Shown piece by piece: positions 1 through 9,880 of a stretch of 64,000 nucleotides of DNA. The position numbers and the translations under genes were made by a program. This DNA is from Fulvia fulva. Lineage: Eukaryota; Ascomycota; Dothideomycetes; Mycosphaerellales; Mycosphaerellaceae. Under the pieces are notes generated by a model. The model did no database searches, had not been told where the DNA came from, and saw nothing but the letters and a program-made list of their open reading frames with translations. The first letter of the stretch is position 1; each line of letters begins with the position of its first letter. The stretch covers positions 2,294,001-2,358,000 of the forward strand of contig NC_063015.1 of NCBI RefSeq assembly GCF_020509005.1, given 5' to 3'.

Positions 1-145
1 TTCGAGTGCCGAAGAAGTCATTTCGAATCTCGACATCGGGGCGCCCTGACGGATCAGGCAGTCCATCGTAAACGAATGTCGGTATATAGTTTGCGGCTCT
101 CCGGTTCTCCAGAGCTTCACTGGCATGGTATCTGATCTCCTTCAT
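1..145 (-). CDS. Partial gene cut by left window edge, product unknown
   Basis: On the minus strand an ATG at 145 opens a frame that runs without a stop to the window edge. This gives about 48 residues starting MKEIRYHASEALENRRAANY and containing PTFVYDGLPDPSGRPDVEI. The composition looks coding rather than random, and nothing on the other strand explains it. I do not recognise the family. The true start could lie in an upstream exon. The rest of the gene is outside the window. Confidence 0.45.
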   Translation of the reverse strand, partial: MKEIRYHASEALENRRAANYIPTFVYDGLPDPSGRPDVEIRNDFFGTR

Positions 146-1024
146 GTTGATATGCGTCGTTCGGGCATGAACTAGGTGATCAGTATAGAGTACGTGAAGC
201 GAAGGGTATGGGAGTATAATATTCGGTATAGCGCACGGCTACCGACTTGTAAAAGGACGAGGTCTGCTGATGCTCGAGATAGGCTCAGCAAGATACGCCC
301 ACCGGCACAAGAACTGGTCCGTGAGGGGAAGTGGCATGCCTATCGCTCCCCAGCGTGAGAGCGATCTTTCCGTAGCCTCCCAAACGCCATTTGCATGCCT
401 TTGAGCTTATGGATTCTTCTACAGGTGATTTGGATACAGTAGTCCATCGCCTGGTCGGGGCAGTCGCAGAGCGATCAGGAGTGGCAGCAGACTCGCTTCG
501 TGGCACATTTCGGTCTTCGCATCCTCCATTGACGGGATTTGGAAGTCTTCTGTCTCCGAAGATCCGAAGAACATTAGTGGTCTGTCGTGAGTGCGGTATG
601 ATGTGCCTTCAGCTGAACGACGGGAGCAGTTCAGAAGCGGACGGCAAGCGTGTCAAGTTCTGGAAGGAGCAACTGTCGGGGCGTGGAAGTCTCCCAGGAA
701 CAGTCTGTCTCGAGCATGCTCGTCATCACAGCTGTGTGCTGACACGGCATACATGATGGATACATGATGGCGATGAGAAGTGTTGACGATGATGAAAGGT
801 TCATGTGCTTCCGTTCCCTTTTCGCGTCCGACGCACGGTGCAGCCGTTTCTCACGCCACCAAACGACGCGTCCAAGCATTAGAACTATTGACTTCGCGTC
901 TGACAACATTGGACTTTTCAGTCATACTGTATATTTGACAGAGGACTGCAGGACGGAACACGGGGAGCTACGTGGTCGTGATTCGTCAAGCTGAATCTCT
1001 CATCCCACGAACCACTTCATTACT
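146..1024. other. Intergenic region with no supported gene
   Basis: About 880 bases between the left-edge gene and the DUF7726-like gene. A 121-codon frame at 391-756 on the plus strand and shorter ones on the minus strand occur, but none has recognisable motifs or convincing splice sites. It probably holds the two divergent promoters. Confidence 0.4.
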
Positions 1025-2010
1025 ATGTCAAGCTCGCTGGTAGTCAACAGCGATGGCCGTCTCGTGCTTGGAGACGCGTCAGACAGAGCGAATCAGACTG
1101 TGGGTATAAGTCGCCCTTGACATTCGAATACAGCTAATCGCCTTCTCACAGTCGAGTTTGAAGCGCAAGGCAACAACGCAACCTACCGATCTGGAGCTTG
1201 AGCATTTCAATGTGGAACACATGCCAATTGATGCCTCCTGCAACCAGATCCGATGCAAGATCCGGCGACTGCTCGATTCCGGTGAGGTGAAGAAGGGCGA
1301 GTTTGCAAAGTCCATCGGCGTCAGCTCCAAAAGCCTCAATGACTTTCTGGGCAAGAGTGGCGAGAATGGCGCTGGTAGTGCCTCCTACGATGCCGCGTGG
1401 GAGTATTTCAAGAAGCGCGAACTGGCCGGTATCAAGATGCCCGTCAAAAAGGCGGTGAGGCTCTCCGCCTCATCTCCCTCCACCGCGCCCAGCAGTGGCA
1501 GCTTCATCGACATAACAGGCATCCGTGTGAGTGGCGAAGCCATGGACGCGGTCGCCATTTATGACTCCTGCGACGAAGTCAGAAGAAAGATCAACGCACA
1601 TTTGACCAAGCCTGGCATCACGCAGGCTCAGTTCTGCCGCGATCTAGAGGCTCAACTGCACACGCGTGTGCAGAAAGTGCAGTCCAAGCAGTTGACCGAT
1701 TTCAGGAATAAGAAGGGACCTACTGCAGGCAACACTTCGGTGGTGTACTATACTGCGTATGTGTATTTTGAGAAGCTAAGGCTTGCGGAAGGGAGGCCGA
1801 AGAGCAAGCATCGTGTACAGATGGAGGCGCAGTGGCCGACTGGGGCTGAGACGGATCGTTTGCGGAACAGGTAAGTTTGTTGGAATACTTGTTGAGACTC
1901 GCGGAGATCCTCTTGGGGGCCTAGCTAACAGCGTCAGGGTTTGGTTTCCAACAAATGCTCGACCAGTCATGGATCGATATGGGAACGTGACCTTCCATAA
2001 CAGGAGGTGA
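1025..2010 (+). CDS. DUF7726-like helix-turn-helix protein
   Basis: Three exons: 1025-1099, 1152-1870 and 1938-2010, encoding 288 residues. The introns are GT-AG with a CTAAC branch site in the second, and both joins keep the frame. The protein carries two similar repeats (roughly residues 45-115 and 150-225). Each starts with a CNQIRCKIRR or CDEVRRKINA motif, followed by a helix-turn-helix-like segment (KKGEFAKSIGVSSKSLNDFL; TQAQFCRDLE) and an aromatic tail with Y-x-A-W/Y-x-Y-F. This layout fits the fungal DUF7726 family, which is thought to bind nucleic acid; a transcriptional role is inference. The third exon ends VMDRYGNVTFHNRR. The ATG at 1025 was chosen because the longest single-exon frame has no ATG at its start and an intron acceptor lies just upstream. 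Confidence 0.7.
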
Positions 2011-2263
2011 CAGCCTCCGCTTGTACATGATGTTCATAACTGCTCATAAATAACGACTTTAATGATTCTTGAGATAGATTCTTTCGCAAACAGATGAAAG
2101 ACTCCTGAAACAGGCTTAGGCTTGGCCTCGTCAAAACTTGAGTACTGTGATAAGCAGTGGTAAGCTTTGAGGACGACCCAGTCGGTACAGTCAAAATCCT
2201 TGCACTTCGCAATATGTGGCTGCTCTCGGCACAGTACAGTGTAAGTTCTGCGAGTCCGACAGA

Positions 2264-3250
2264 ATGCGCGTGCGCGACCGTCGACACCGAATTCGAGGCA
2301 ACCGGGCCAGCAGGAGAAGCCGTGCCAGCAGAAAAAGCCGTGTAGGCAAATCCCTCGACGTGCCGCGCAAGATACAGCCTTGCGGATCCAAACTGCTTGC
2401 TCTACCACCGGAGCTACGCAATATCATCTGGTCCTTCACAGTCGTCACACCAGAGCCAGTCTCAGTGCCATGCGCCCTTCCAGCTCTCACACAAGTGATC
2501 CGGCAAATTCGAAGCGAATGTCGACCAATGTTCTTTGGTCTGAACACTTTCCACGTCAGACACTCGCAAGTCGGAGAAGCAGACCGCGTGCTCTCGGATC
2601 AGAGTATACTCTTACAAGACTGGCGCGCCTCTTTCCCCAAAAGCACCTGTGCGAGGCCCGGGCGATTCTGCACGGACGGTCTGCTTGACTGGGCATTTGC
2701 CGTTGGGTCCGAGGCACGGTCGACAATGGCGTGGAATATATGTTCCTCTCCGACGGACCCCGGGGAGCACTTCCAGACCGAGTATGTCACTTACGATAAG
2801 GTAGTGTGGCCGTTCGACGCTCGTCGAGCACGGATCGAGACGGTGTCCCTGAGAACGCGTTCACAACAGGAGGGTCGCGTCTTGATCCAGTTTCTGGAAG
2901 AACCGGAAAGTAGCTGCAACGGTGGTGTGAGGCGGCTTAAAGAGGTGCGGGCTGAGAAGAGGGACTTTATCAGACATTTGGAGGCGCTCAGTCGCGAGGT
3001 GGAGTTGAAGAGCTTTGTAAGAAGTTGCTTCGGATGGCACTGGCTGAGGAACGGACAGGATTTTGCTACGGAGGGCAACGCAGCTTTGGCGGCGCGACTC
3101 GTCGCGTGGCTGGATCTATTGGTGCCGCATGTCGTGATGGTCACCGCGGTGGTCGTTACTATGTGTTTTCCTGTCCACGTTGCGCTGGGGCTTGGGGTTA
3201 CGCTGTACTCGCTGGTCGTCGGTGTAGTAATGACTGGATGGCAACCGTAG
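2264..3250 (+). CDS. F-box-like protein with C-terminal membrane segments
   Basis: Single exon, 328 residues from the first ATG in frame. A basic arginine-rich N-terminus is followed by LLALPPELRNIIWSFTVV, the degenerate F-box-like start seen in very many fungal proteins, and by a region matching their usual pattern (IRSECRPMFFGLNTFHVR). The last 50 residues are strongly hydrophobic, with two probable membrane helices (LDLLVPHVVMVTAVVVTMC and VALGLGVTLYSLVVGVV), so the protein may be anchored. F-box proteins recruit substrates to SCF ubiquitin ligases, but for this degenerate family the function is not established. The gene is convergent with the small GTPase downstream. Confidence 0.6.
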   Translation: MRVRDRRHRIRGNRASRRSRASRKSRVGKSLDVPRKIQPCGSKLLALPPELRNIIWSFTVVTPEPVSVPCALPALTQVIRQIRSECRPMFFGLNTFHVRHSQVGEADRVLSDQSILLQDWRASFPKSTCARPGRFCTDGLLDWAFAVGSEARSTMAWNICSSPTDPGEHFQTEYVTYDKVVWPFDARRARIETVSLRTRSQQEGRVLIQFLEEPESSCNGGVRRLKEVRAEKRDFIRHLEALSREVELKSFVRSCFGWHWLRNGQDFATEGNAALAARLVAWLDLLVPHVVMVTAVVVTMCFPVHVALGLGVTLYSLVVGVVMTGWQP

Positions 3251-3284
3251 CCAGTAGTCATTCGTGACATCTCATAAGCGATTC

Positions 3285-4176
3285 TCACATCACAGCGCAT
3301 TGGTATTCCGTTCTCCCACCCTTGTCTGTCGTTGTCAATGCTGCCGTCTTGCTGATGTCTTCAATCACTTCCCTGCAGAGCTCGCCAGTCAAGGCTGAGC
3401 ACTCGCAGTATCGATCCGTCCTCATCTCCTGGGCGACTCTTAGCCCTTCTTGTGGATATACGAACGTTCTGCCATTGAGCGCAGCTGTGTCTGCCCCGCT
3501 CTCAGCGTCCGCAGCCATCGTCCGAACTTGGCCACCATAGTCTTCTTTGGTCCGTATGTCCCGTTGCAGACCCAAGACTATCACCGGCAGCGACTCGTCG
3601 TAATTGAAGTGCTCCTCCACAATGCGTTTCCAGGTAGTGTGTAAGCTATCAAGAGAGGCTGGATCGCCAATGTTGAAGCACAGAACGAGGACGGCGGGGC
3701 GAAGCAGGGTGTAGCTTGTTGGCGAAGCAGTATCGTACAGCTCGAATCGGTACGACCTGTTGTAAAGCTTGATGTTGAAGACGTACGGCTGGTCGAGGTC
3801 TCGAAGTTGAGGGAGTGGTTTCTTGGAGTCGGAACCAACAGAGAGGCGGCTTCAATGGTCAGTCTTCGTATTTCTATGCTACCTACGCTACCTACGAAAG
3901 TAGCGTCGACTTGCCCACGCCCGAATCACCCAGAAACAGTATGGGCACTACAGGCGCGTCGGCCAGTTTTGTGGTGGGGAGCATGGTGGATGGTGTTTGG
4001 CAATGGCTCAACGTATGTGTGTCGTGTATGCCAGCGATGAGCTCCTGCGCCACCAGTCTCACATCGTCTCGTGACAGCGTCCACGGCTTGACAAGAGGCC
4101 ACTGCAGGAACCCGTGCAGTCGTTGACCCGAGGGCTCCCACGTGGATGATGCAGTTCGTCCTGGACTGAGGTACAT
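3285..4176 (-). CDS. Ras/Rho-like small GTPase with unusual G boxes
   Basis: Two exons on the minus strand, 4176-3896 and 3849-3285, joined in phase across a 46-nt GT-AG intron: 281 residues. The P-loop is GDSGVGKS, followed by STLLSRLSV. The switch II region reads YDTASPTS, so the normal DTAG is DTAS. The guanine-specificity box N/TKxD is replaced by LGLQRDIR. The SAK-type box is SALTG, inside CECSALTGELCREVIEDI. The C-terminus CAVM is a possible prenylation box. Signalling or trafficking switch activity is inferred from the family; altered nucleotide binding is possible given the substitutions. An N-terminal extension of about 90 residues precedes the GTPase fold. The start at 4176 is the best in-frame ATG, but an earlier exon cannot be excluded. 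Confidence 0.75.
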
Positions 4177-4720
4177 GTACTCAGCAGGTGGAAGTGATGG
4201 AGTCCGTGCCCTCTCACTGCCGCAGTGCCGATGTTCGGCGGGACGTGTCCGGCAGAAAAAGTCATACTCCAATGGACCGAGCCGAATTGACGATGACTGC
4301 ACCCACCATGACCACGCTCTGTCTCATCGCAGAAGACGCCCATACCTCGACTGACGTCGCGTGCGGTGCGATAGCACAGCTCGACATTCACCCGCCGCAC
4401 ACCATGCACAAGTGAAGACGAGACCAGCACAAAGCAGCAAGCACGCGCGCTCGAACAAGGCGAGGGGGGAGTCACGACCGGACGATCTTACCTCCTACCC
4501 TACCAACGACCTGAGACTACCATTCTCACTAGTGGAGCCTCACCTCGAGCACCGCGGGACCGCGTGTTTGAGCACACGACATCATAATAGACACGCTCTA
4601 CCGACAGCATCTTCTCCCAGTGAGTGCGCTCACCGCGCAGCAACTCTCCTTGCCTGTCATATCTCATATCCCTACAGCCAAGCGACTGAGCGACCGCGAC
4701 CTCACGCGACCACCCCCACC

Positions 4721-6213
4721 ATGGTGCGCAACATCCTCCTCTTCGCCGGTTCGTCCCACCCACAACTCGTCGAGTCCATCTGCGCCCACCTCGCCATTCC
4801 TCCAGCAAAGATCACATTGGGCAAGTTTATGGTTGGCGAGACCCGAGTCGAGGTCGGCGAGAGCGTCAGAGGCAAGGATGTTTTCATTGTACAGACTGCC
4901 TGCTCCACCAAGAATGGTGGCAGTGGTGGCATGTCACTCAACGACGGACTGATGGAGCTTCTCATCACGATAAGCGCGTGCAAGACGGCGAGTGCCAGGA
5001 GAGTCATCGCAGTGCTTCCTCTCTTCCCATACTCGCGACAAAGTGATCTTCCATACAACAAGGTCGGCGCACCTCTCGCGCGCATGCCCACCAAGACCGG
5101 GGATGACGACAAGTACACGTTCGACTCGAGGCCCGGCACGCCTGGCCCAGGAAATCAGAGGAAAGACGAGCATTTGGAGAAGAGCCTTAAGCACATGACC
5201 AACGGCGTGGGAGAGCTGCACATTCCACCAAGGCGAAAGGATACTATTGAGAGTGTCCGATCAGAAGATTCGAGCTCAGGCTCAGTGAACGGCTACAAGC
5301 ACGCTTCGCCAACCTCGGCTCCAAATTCTGCTGCCAACGGTACAAGCACAACTTTCTCGACAGGCAGCGCGCCGCCCGATTTCAAGCCCCAGCGTGGATA
5401 CAAGCAATGGGTAGCACAGGCAGGCACTTTGGTAGCGGATCTCCTGACCAGCGCAGGCGCTGATCATGTCATTACCATGGACCTCCATGACCCTCAATAC
5501 CAGGGCTTCTTCGACATTCCGGTGGACAACCTCTACGGTCGTAATTTGTTGAAGCGGTACATCACCCATGATATCCTTCCCCACGAGGGTGGTGCCGACG
5601 AGTGTGTCATTGTGAGTCCTGATGCGGGAGGTGCGAAGCGAGCCACGAGCATTGCGGACGCGCTGGGTATGGAATTCGCGTTGATCCACAAGGTAAGGAG
5701 GAACACTGTGTCTGGTTGTGACTCGTTCTGACAAGCTTGCAGGAGCGTCGGAACCCCAACAGCAGTGGCCATACTCCAGCCAATGCCTTACTGCTCGTGG
5801 GCGATGTCAAGGGCAGGACTTGCATCCTTGTCGATGATTTGGCTGACACCTCGAACACGATCACCAGAGCGGCGAAATTACTCAAGAGAGAAGGTGCGAA
5901 GAGGGTTTATGCCCTGGTCACACATGGTGTGCTCAGTGGCGATGCTGTTGACCGGATATTCTGGTCTGGCTTGGACAAAGTATGCTATGCTATAGCCGTG
6001 TGGCACAGGTCAGTCCAGCTAACATGTCACCAGGTCGTCGTAACGAACAGCGTACCCCAACAGCACCACCTCGAGAAGATGGACCAACTCGCAGCCAAGC
6101 ATAGCAAGCCCCCTGGCAAACTCGAAGTGCTCGAAGTCGGCGGTGTCTTCGCCGAAGCCATCCGCCGTGTGCACCACGGAGAGAGCATCAGCGTTCTATT
6201 CCAGTACGACTAG
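4721..6213 (+). CDS. PRS: Ribose-phosphate pyrophosphokinase (PRPP synthetase) with large insertion
   Basis: Three exons (4721-5692, 5743-5979, 6034-6213), 462 residues. Catalyses ATP + ribose 5-phosphate to PRPP + AMP, feeding purine, pyrimidine, histidine, tryptophan and NAD synthesis in the cytosol. The N-terminus MVRNILLFAGSSHPQLVESI, the metal and ATP site DLHDPQYQGFF and the PRPP-binding loop CILVDDLADTSNT are all present. The end RRVHHGESISVLF is typical. An insertion of about 120 Ser/Pro-rich residues (roughly 107-226) splits the N-terminal half after PLFPYSRQSDLPYN. It resembles the non-homologous regions known in yeast Prs1 and Prs5, whose products link PRPP synthesis to cell-wall integrity signalling; which orthologue this is cannot be fixed by eye. 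The ATG at 4721 follows a CACC context. The frame stays open upstream but carries no family similarity. Confidence 0.93.
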
Positions 6214-6739
6214 GTGCCGTCTGGACAAAGGGTGCCGAGGCTCTGTTCTGGTCAGGCCCTTAACATGGGTTGTGGGGATCTGCAAACGTGTTAGAGTGAC
6301 GATGTGCTTGGACCTCTCGGCGAAATGGAGTAATGGGCGGATGACCATGGTTCACACTGGCCCTCGAGGCTGCTTGGTTCTGTTATGATACATTAAACTC
6401 CTCATGAACTATCCATGAGCTGCCACTAGATAATCCTGGGAGGTATGCTCTGCTGTCACAATGGATAAACCTGCTACAAGTAGTAGGATGGTGCTGTGGC
6501 CCATCAGATGCAAACAATGCTCCTGTTCCATATTGTCATGCTGTCGACTTTGACTCCCTGGTCATCGCCACGGATTCCATGGGACGCCAGGCCTCCACTC
6601 TTCATGATTGCGACCATGCTTTCCCGGGCGACGGCTCAAGCCTGAGCACAGTAGTTGTCCCCGTCCAAGGAACTTCGCATCAATCCACCGTATCATGCTT
6701 TATGTTCTTTTCACAGGCCCATCAACCTTGAGGCAACTT
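6214..6739. other. Intergenic region, convergent 3' ends
   Basis: Lies between two convergent genes and presumably holds both 3' UTRs and polyadenylation signals (for example an AT-rich stretch near 6385-6400). I see no gene. Confidence 0.5.
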
Positions 6740-7255
6740 TCACTTCTTCGCAGCCGCCTTCTCCGCATTAATCGACTGTGGCCCCTCGTCCTGCCCCTTC
6801 AAGAGCGGATCCGCATCCTGATGTCCCTGCTTCGTAGTCTGAGTCGTATCCTTTGCCTGTTCTGATGGTTGCGAGTGCGCCTCATTGACATTGTCGTTCG
6901 GCGAGCTCCTCAAACCGCCGGGATGGTTCTGCGTGTTCGATGCGTTGCTGTTCACATCTGATTCTCGCGCTCCTGATGCAGAGTCACCGACGCTGCCGGA
7001 CATCCCAGTGTGGGAGCCTAAGCCGATTTCGCCAGCATCGCGCTGGCCGGAACCGCTGTCGGATTGGGAGGGGACGGAGTCGTGCTCGGCGGTGGAGCCC
7101 GTGGTTGGGTTGTCTGTGGAGAATCGGGTCTGTGATGCGACCTGGGGTGTTGCGCTGAAGCCGCGGAGTTGGGCGCGGCGGGAGAGGAGTGGGACTTCGG
7201 AGAGGGACGTTGTGAAGCGGGAAAAGCGGAGGAGGGTTTGTTGTGGTGAGGACAT
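6740..7255 (-). CDS. Small mitochondrial protein, low-complexity tail
   Basis: Single exon, 171 residues. The N-terminus MSSPQQTLLRFSRFTTSLSE, continuing with LLSRRAQLRGFSATPQV, is basic, serine-rich, lacks acidic residues for most of its length and has an R-x-F/S-A-T-like processing site, so mitochondrial import is likely. The rest is rich in Ser, Gly, Asp, Asn and Gln and probably disordered, ending in QSINAEKAAAKK. I do not recognise the family, and no enzymatic motif is visible. The upstream neighbour is an alpha/beta hydrolase transcribed in the opposite direction. Confidence 0.65.
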   Translation of the reverse strand: MSSPQQTLLRFSRFTTSLSEVPLLSRRAQLRGFSATPQVASQTRFSTDNPTTGSTAEHDSVPSQSDSGSGQRDAGEIGLGSHTGMSGSVGDSASGARESDVNSNASNTQNHPGGLRSSPNDNVNEAHSQPSEQAKDTTQTTKQGHQDADPLLKGQDEGPQSINAEKAAAKK

Positions 7256-7691
7256 GTTGGCCGGTGCTCTTTTTGCGGTGCTGGGGTTCGTGAGGGTTGC
7301 TTGGAGTCGATGTCTCGCGGTGGGAGTGTCTTTGGTGAGCTTTGTAGAGTTGTGTCTTTCTGCAGAGAAGGAGATATTGAGATGGGACTTACGCTCTCTC
7401 TTTGTTCTACTACTCGATTCTCATCACGATCGTGAGCCGTCAGGAAGACGTTAATGTGAATTTGCTGAGGCCCATGACGATCGAAGAGCATCACGCTGCC
7501 AAACCTGAAGCTTGGTGGAGACACTTTCAAAGCACGGACGAGGCGTGTAGATATCGACGCATATTGACGGCTCCCATGAATGTAGCTTCACATGCGCGGA
7601 TGCGGCCACCTCAGGTGCTTCACTCACAACAATGCTTAGCCATCACGAGCGCAGTGGTTGATAAAGTGACGATGGATCCTTCCCACACACG
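7256..7691. other. Divergent intergenic region
   Basis: About 435 bases between two divergently transcribed genes, presumably containing both promoters. No gene seen. The hydrolase start at 7692 might also be moved downstream to the ATG at about 7752. Confidence 0.4.
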
Positions 7692-8903
7692 ATGCAGGCA
7701 TGGTGTCGTCGGACTGGCCTTAGCGGGTACAATGCGACCATCAATGCCTCAATGAAGCCTGCTATATGTCCGCCTCGATGGCTTCGAGTCTCAAGGAATC
7801 GAGTGTACAGCCATGGGACACAATTCAACAGACCATGGATTAGGCAGTGTCAACGCTGCATCACACCTGCTCGACGGACATTCATCACAGACAGCCTGCC
7901 TTCAATCTTGGTCCCACCCGTGGTCTTCACAGGACTGCTGGTCGGACTGTGGACCTACAAATGCATCATGACTATCATATTCCAGGACAAGATCATCTAT
8001 ATGCCATACATGCCACCTTTCGCGAGGTCTGAGAAGATGGAGGACTATACTGCAAGCTGTAAGCCAGTGCAATGGGAGCATCGGCACATCAAGTCCATGG
8101 ATGGCACGAAGATAGCGATCTGCATCGGGTCGATACCGCAATCAAGGACGGAGATGGTCAATGTTGGCACAAGGAAGCACGTTGTGATATGCTACTTCCA
8201 GGGAAATGGTAGCTCACCGCCTCCGCGGCTGCCGCTGCTGTCAAATGTGCTGAAGTCTGTGCAAGCGCATCGCGTTAGATCAGCGACTGACACACAGTAC
8301 ACCATAGTGGTCTTGGCCTACCGTGGCTACTGGACCTCTGCGGGGCGTGCCTCACAGGCTGGCATTGAATTGGACGCTCAAGCTCTGCTGCAATGGGTAA
8401 CAACAGAGTACGGCGGTGATGATAGTGACTTGCAGATCGTCCTCTGGGGTCAAAGCATTGGCGCAGGTATAGCATCGACAGCCACGGCGACATATGTTTG
8501 CAACAGCAATGTTGTGGCCAAACCTCCCATTACCGGCCTCGTGCTTGAGACGCCGTTCACGGGCATCAAGAGCATGTTACTTGCGCTGTACCCGCAGACA
8601 TGGCTGCCTTATCGATATCTTTGGCCGTTCCTATGGAACTTCTGGGATAGTGAAGCGGCATTGAGGCGCATTGGAGAGAGTGCGAGGCTGCCAAAGGTGC
8701 TGCTCTTGCCTGCTACCAGGGATGAAGTTGTGCCTCCCAGCGAGGTCGACAAGCTGCAGCGGATATGCATTGAGAACGGGCTCGATACACAACGCAACAA
8801 CATCATGGGCGCTCTTCATACTGAAGCCACGACCAGAAGGGAGGGGCAGGAGGCTGTTGCGAAGTTCGTGATCGAAGTTAGTGATGAAGCTCATCGTTCA
8901 TAA
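7692..8903 (+). CDS. Membrane-anchored alpha/beta hydrolase (Bem46/ABHD-like)
   Basis: Single exon, 403 residues. A hydrophobic segment near residues 72-95 (SILVPPVVFTGLLVGLWTYK) is followed by FQDKIIYMPYMPP, the juxtamembrane motif seen in ABHD13/ABHD17/Bem46-type hydrolases. The nucleophile elbow is GQSIGAG. The acid is probably the Asp in ATRDEVVPP and the base the His in GALHTEA, so the triad looks complete. The oxyanion-strand motif VICYFQGNGSS is also present. A serine hydrolase acting on lipid or acylated protein substrates at a membrane is inferred; the substrate is unknown. The basic N-terminus preceding the membrane helix could instead be a mitochondrial presequence. Confidence 0.8.
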   Translation: MQAWCRRTGLSGYNATINASMKPAICPPRWLRVSRNRVYSHGTQFNRPWIRQCQRCITPARRTFITDSLPSILVPPVVFTGLLVGLWTYKCIMTIIFQDKIIYMPYMPPFARSEKMEDYTASCKPVQWEHRHIKSMDGTKIAICIGSIPQSRTEMVNVGTRKHVVICYFQGNGSSPPPRLPLLSNVLKSVQAHRVRSATDTQYTIVVLAYRGYWTSAGRASQAGIELDAQALLQWVTTEYGGDDSDLQIVLWGQSIGAGIASTATATYVCNSNVVAKPPITGLVLETPFTGIKSMLLALYPQTWLPYRYLWPFLWNFWDSEAALRRIGESARLPKVLLLPATRDEVVPPSEVDKLQRICIENGLDTQRNNIMGALHTEATTRREGQEAVAKFVIEVSDEAHRS

Positions 8904-9880
8904 TGTCCAGGCGGCCAGCGGCACTTCTCCTGTATCGGCCTTCCAGATCGGGCTCTCAAGAGGGGCCATCAGGCAGCAATCCTTCAACGCTAGCTATCTA
9001 GCGTTAAAACATGGTGTATATACAGTTATCGCACCCATGGAAACTTGCGTTCCTTCTCTATACAAAGCCCTTGTGTTCTAATTAGACTAGTAATCACGGA
9101 TACTCCAGTAAATATTGGTTAGCAGTCCTCCACGCGAGATATACGCGTGCGCGTTGACACGCGTTGACAAACAATACTCTAGCATAGAGTAAACATAGAA
9201 ATACTTCTAGGTGGCTATCACTGCCTACTACAGTAAGAGTATACATCTAGGCGACATAGCTGTCGCGGCTGTCCAGTATAACCGACAAAGACTGGTCGAA
9301 ATCGATGTGGTATCTGGAAGGCTTCACACATTATTCACCATCACGAGGACTACAACGACATCCACCAGAAGGCCAAGTAGACTCCCATTCAGGCTACGAA
9401 CTTCAGAAACACGAATTGATCCATTCGACAACACATTCGATTCTTTTGGCGCTGCTAGAGGCACAATCAATTCCCAGAAATTGATCCGGGACACTCGATA
9501 CTAAAAGTAAGGTAAGTCTTACAACACGTACGTTGGGCATACATGCACACCCTAGGCGTCAATCACCCTTTAGACAAATATTTAGCTACCCGCTATCTAT
9601 GCTCACTGGAGAAGATCCAGCACTGCTCAACATCCTCCGAACATCACTAACGAACAAGCAGGGTGCGACACTCGACAGTGCTGGGTCACTGACATCTCTG
9701 TGGAGGTTACATTCACAGCACCATCCTGCCCCTTCCCGACTGGGCAAGCCAGCTGCAACTTCCCATCGCCACGCTAGCAGGAACCCTGTGTCACCAAAAG
9801 GCAGCAGCTACTTAGAAGTGAAATCTCACTTCATGACTGCACACACACCGCTGACTGCTCACCACATACTACTCGCAAAC
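8904..9880. other. AT-rich intergenic region
   Basis: About 980 bases, noticeably more AT-rich than the flanking genes. It contains a perfect 8-bp inverted repeat at 8986-9005 and a direct repeat of GCGTTGACA at 9151 and 9161. The reading frame of the SRA gene stays open back to 9533, but that part has no family similarity and lies in the probable 5' leader. Confidence 0.4.
8986..9005. repeat. Perfect inverted repeat (8-bp arms, 4-base loop)
   Basis: AACGCTAG, a CTAT loop, then CTAGCGTT, located 82 bases after the stop of the hydrolase gene. It could form a short hairpin in the 3' UTR. No function is known and it may be chance. Confidence 0.5.

Noticed and set aside
391..756. 121-codon plus-strand frame near the left end
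   Set aside because: No motif, no splice context and a competing minus-strand frame; not convincing.
9533..9880. N-terminal extension of the SRA protein by 116 codons
   Set aside because: No family similarity, AT-rich leader-like sequence and a better ATG at 9881.
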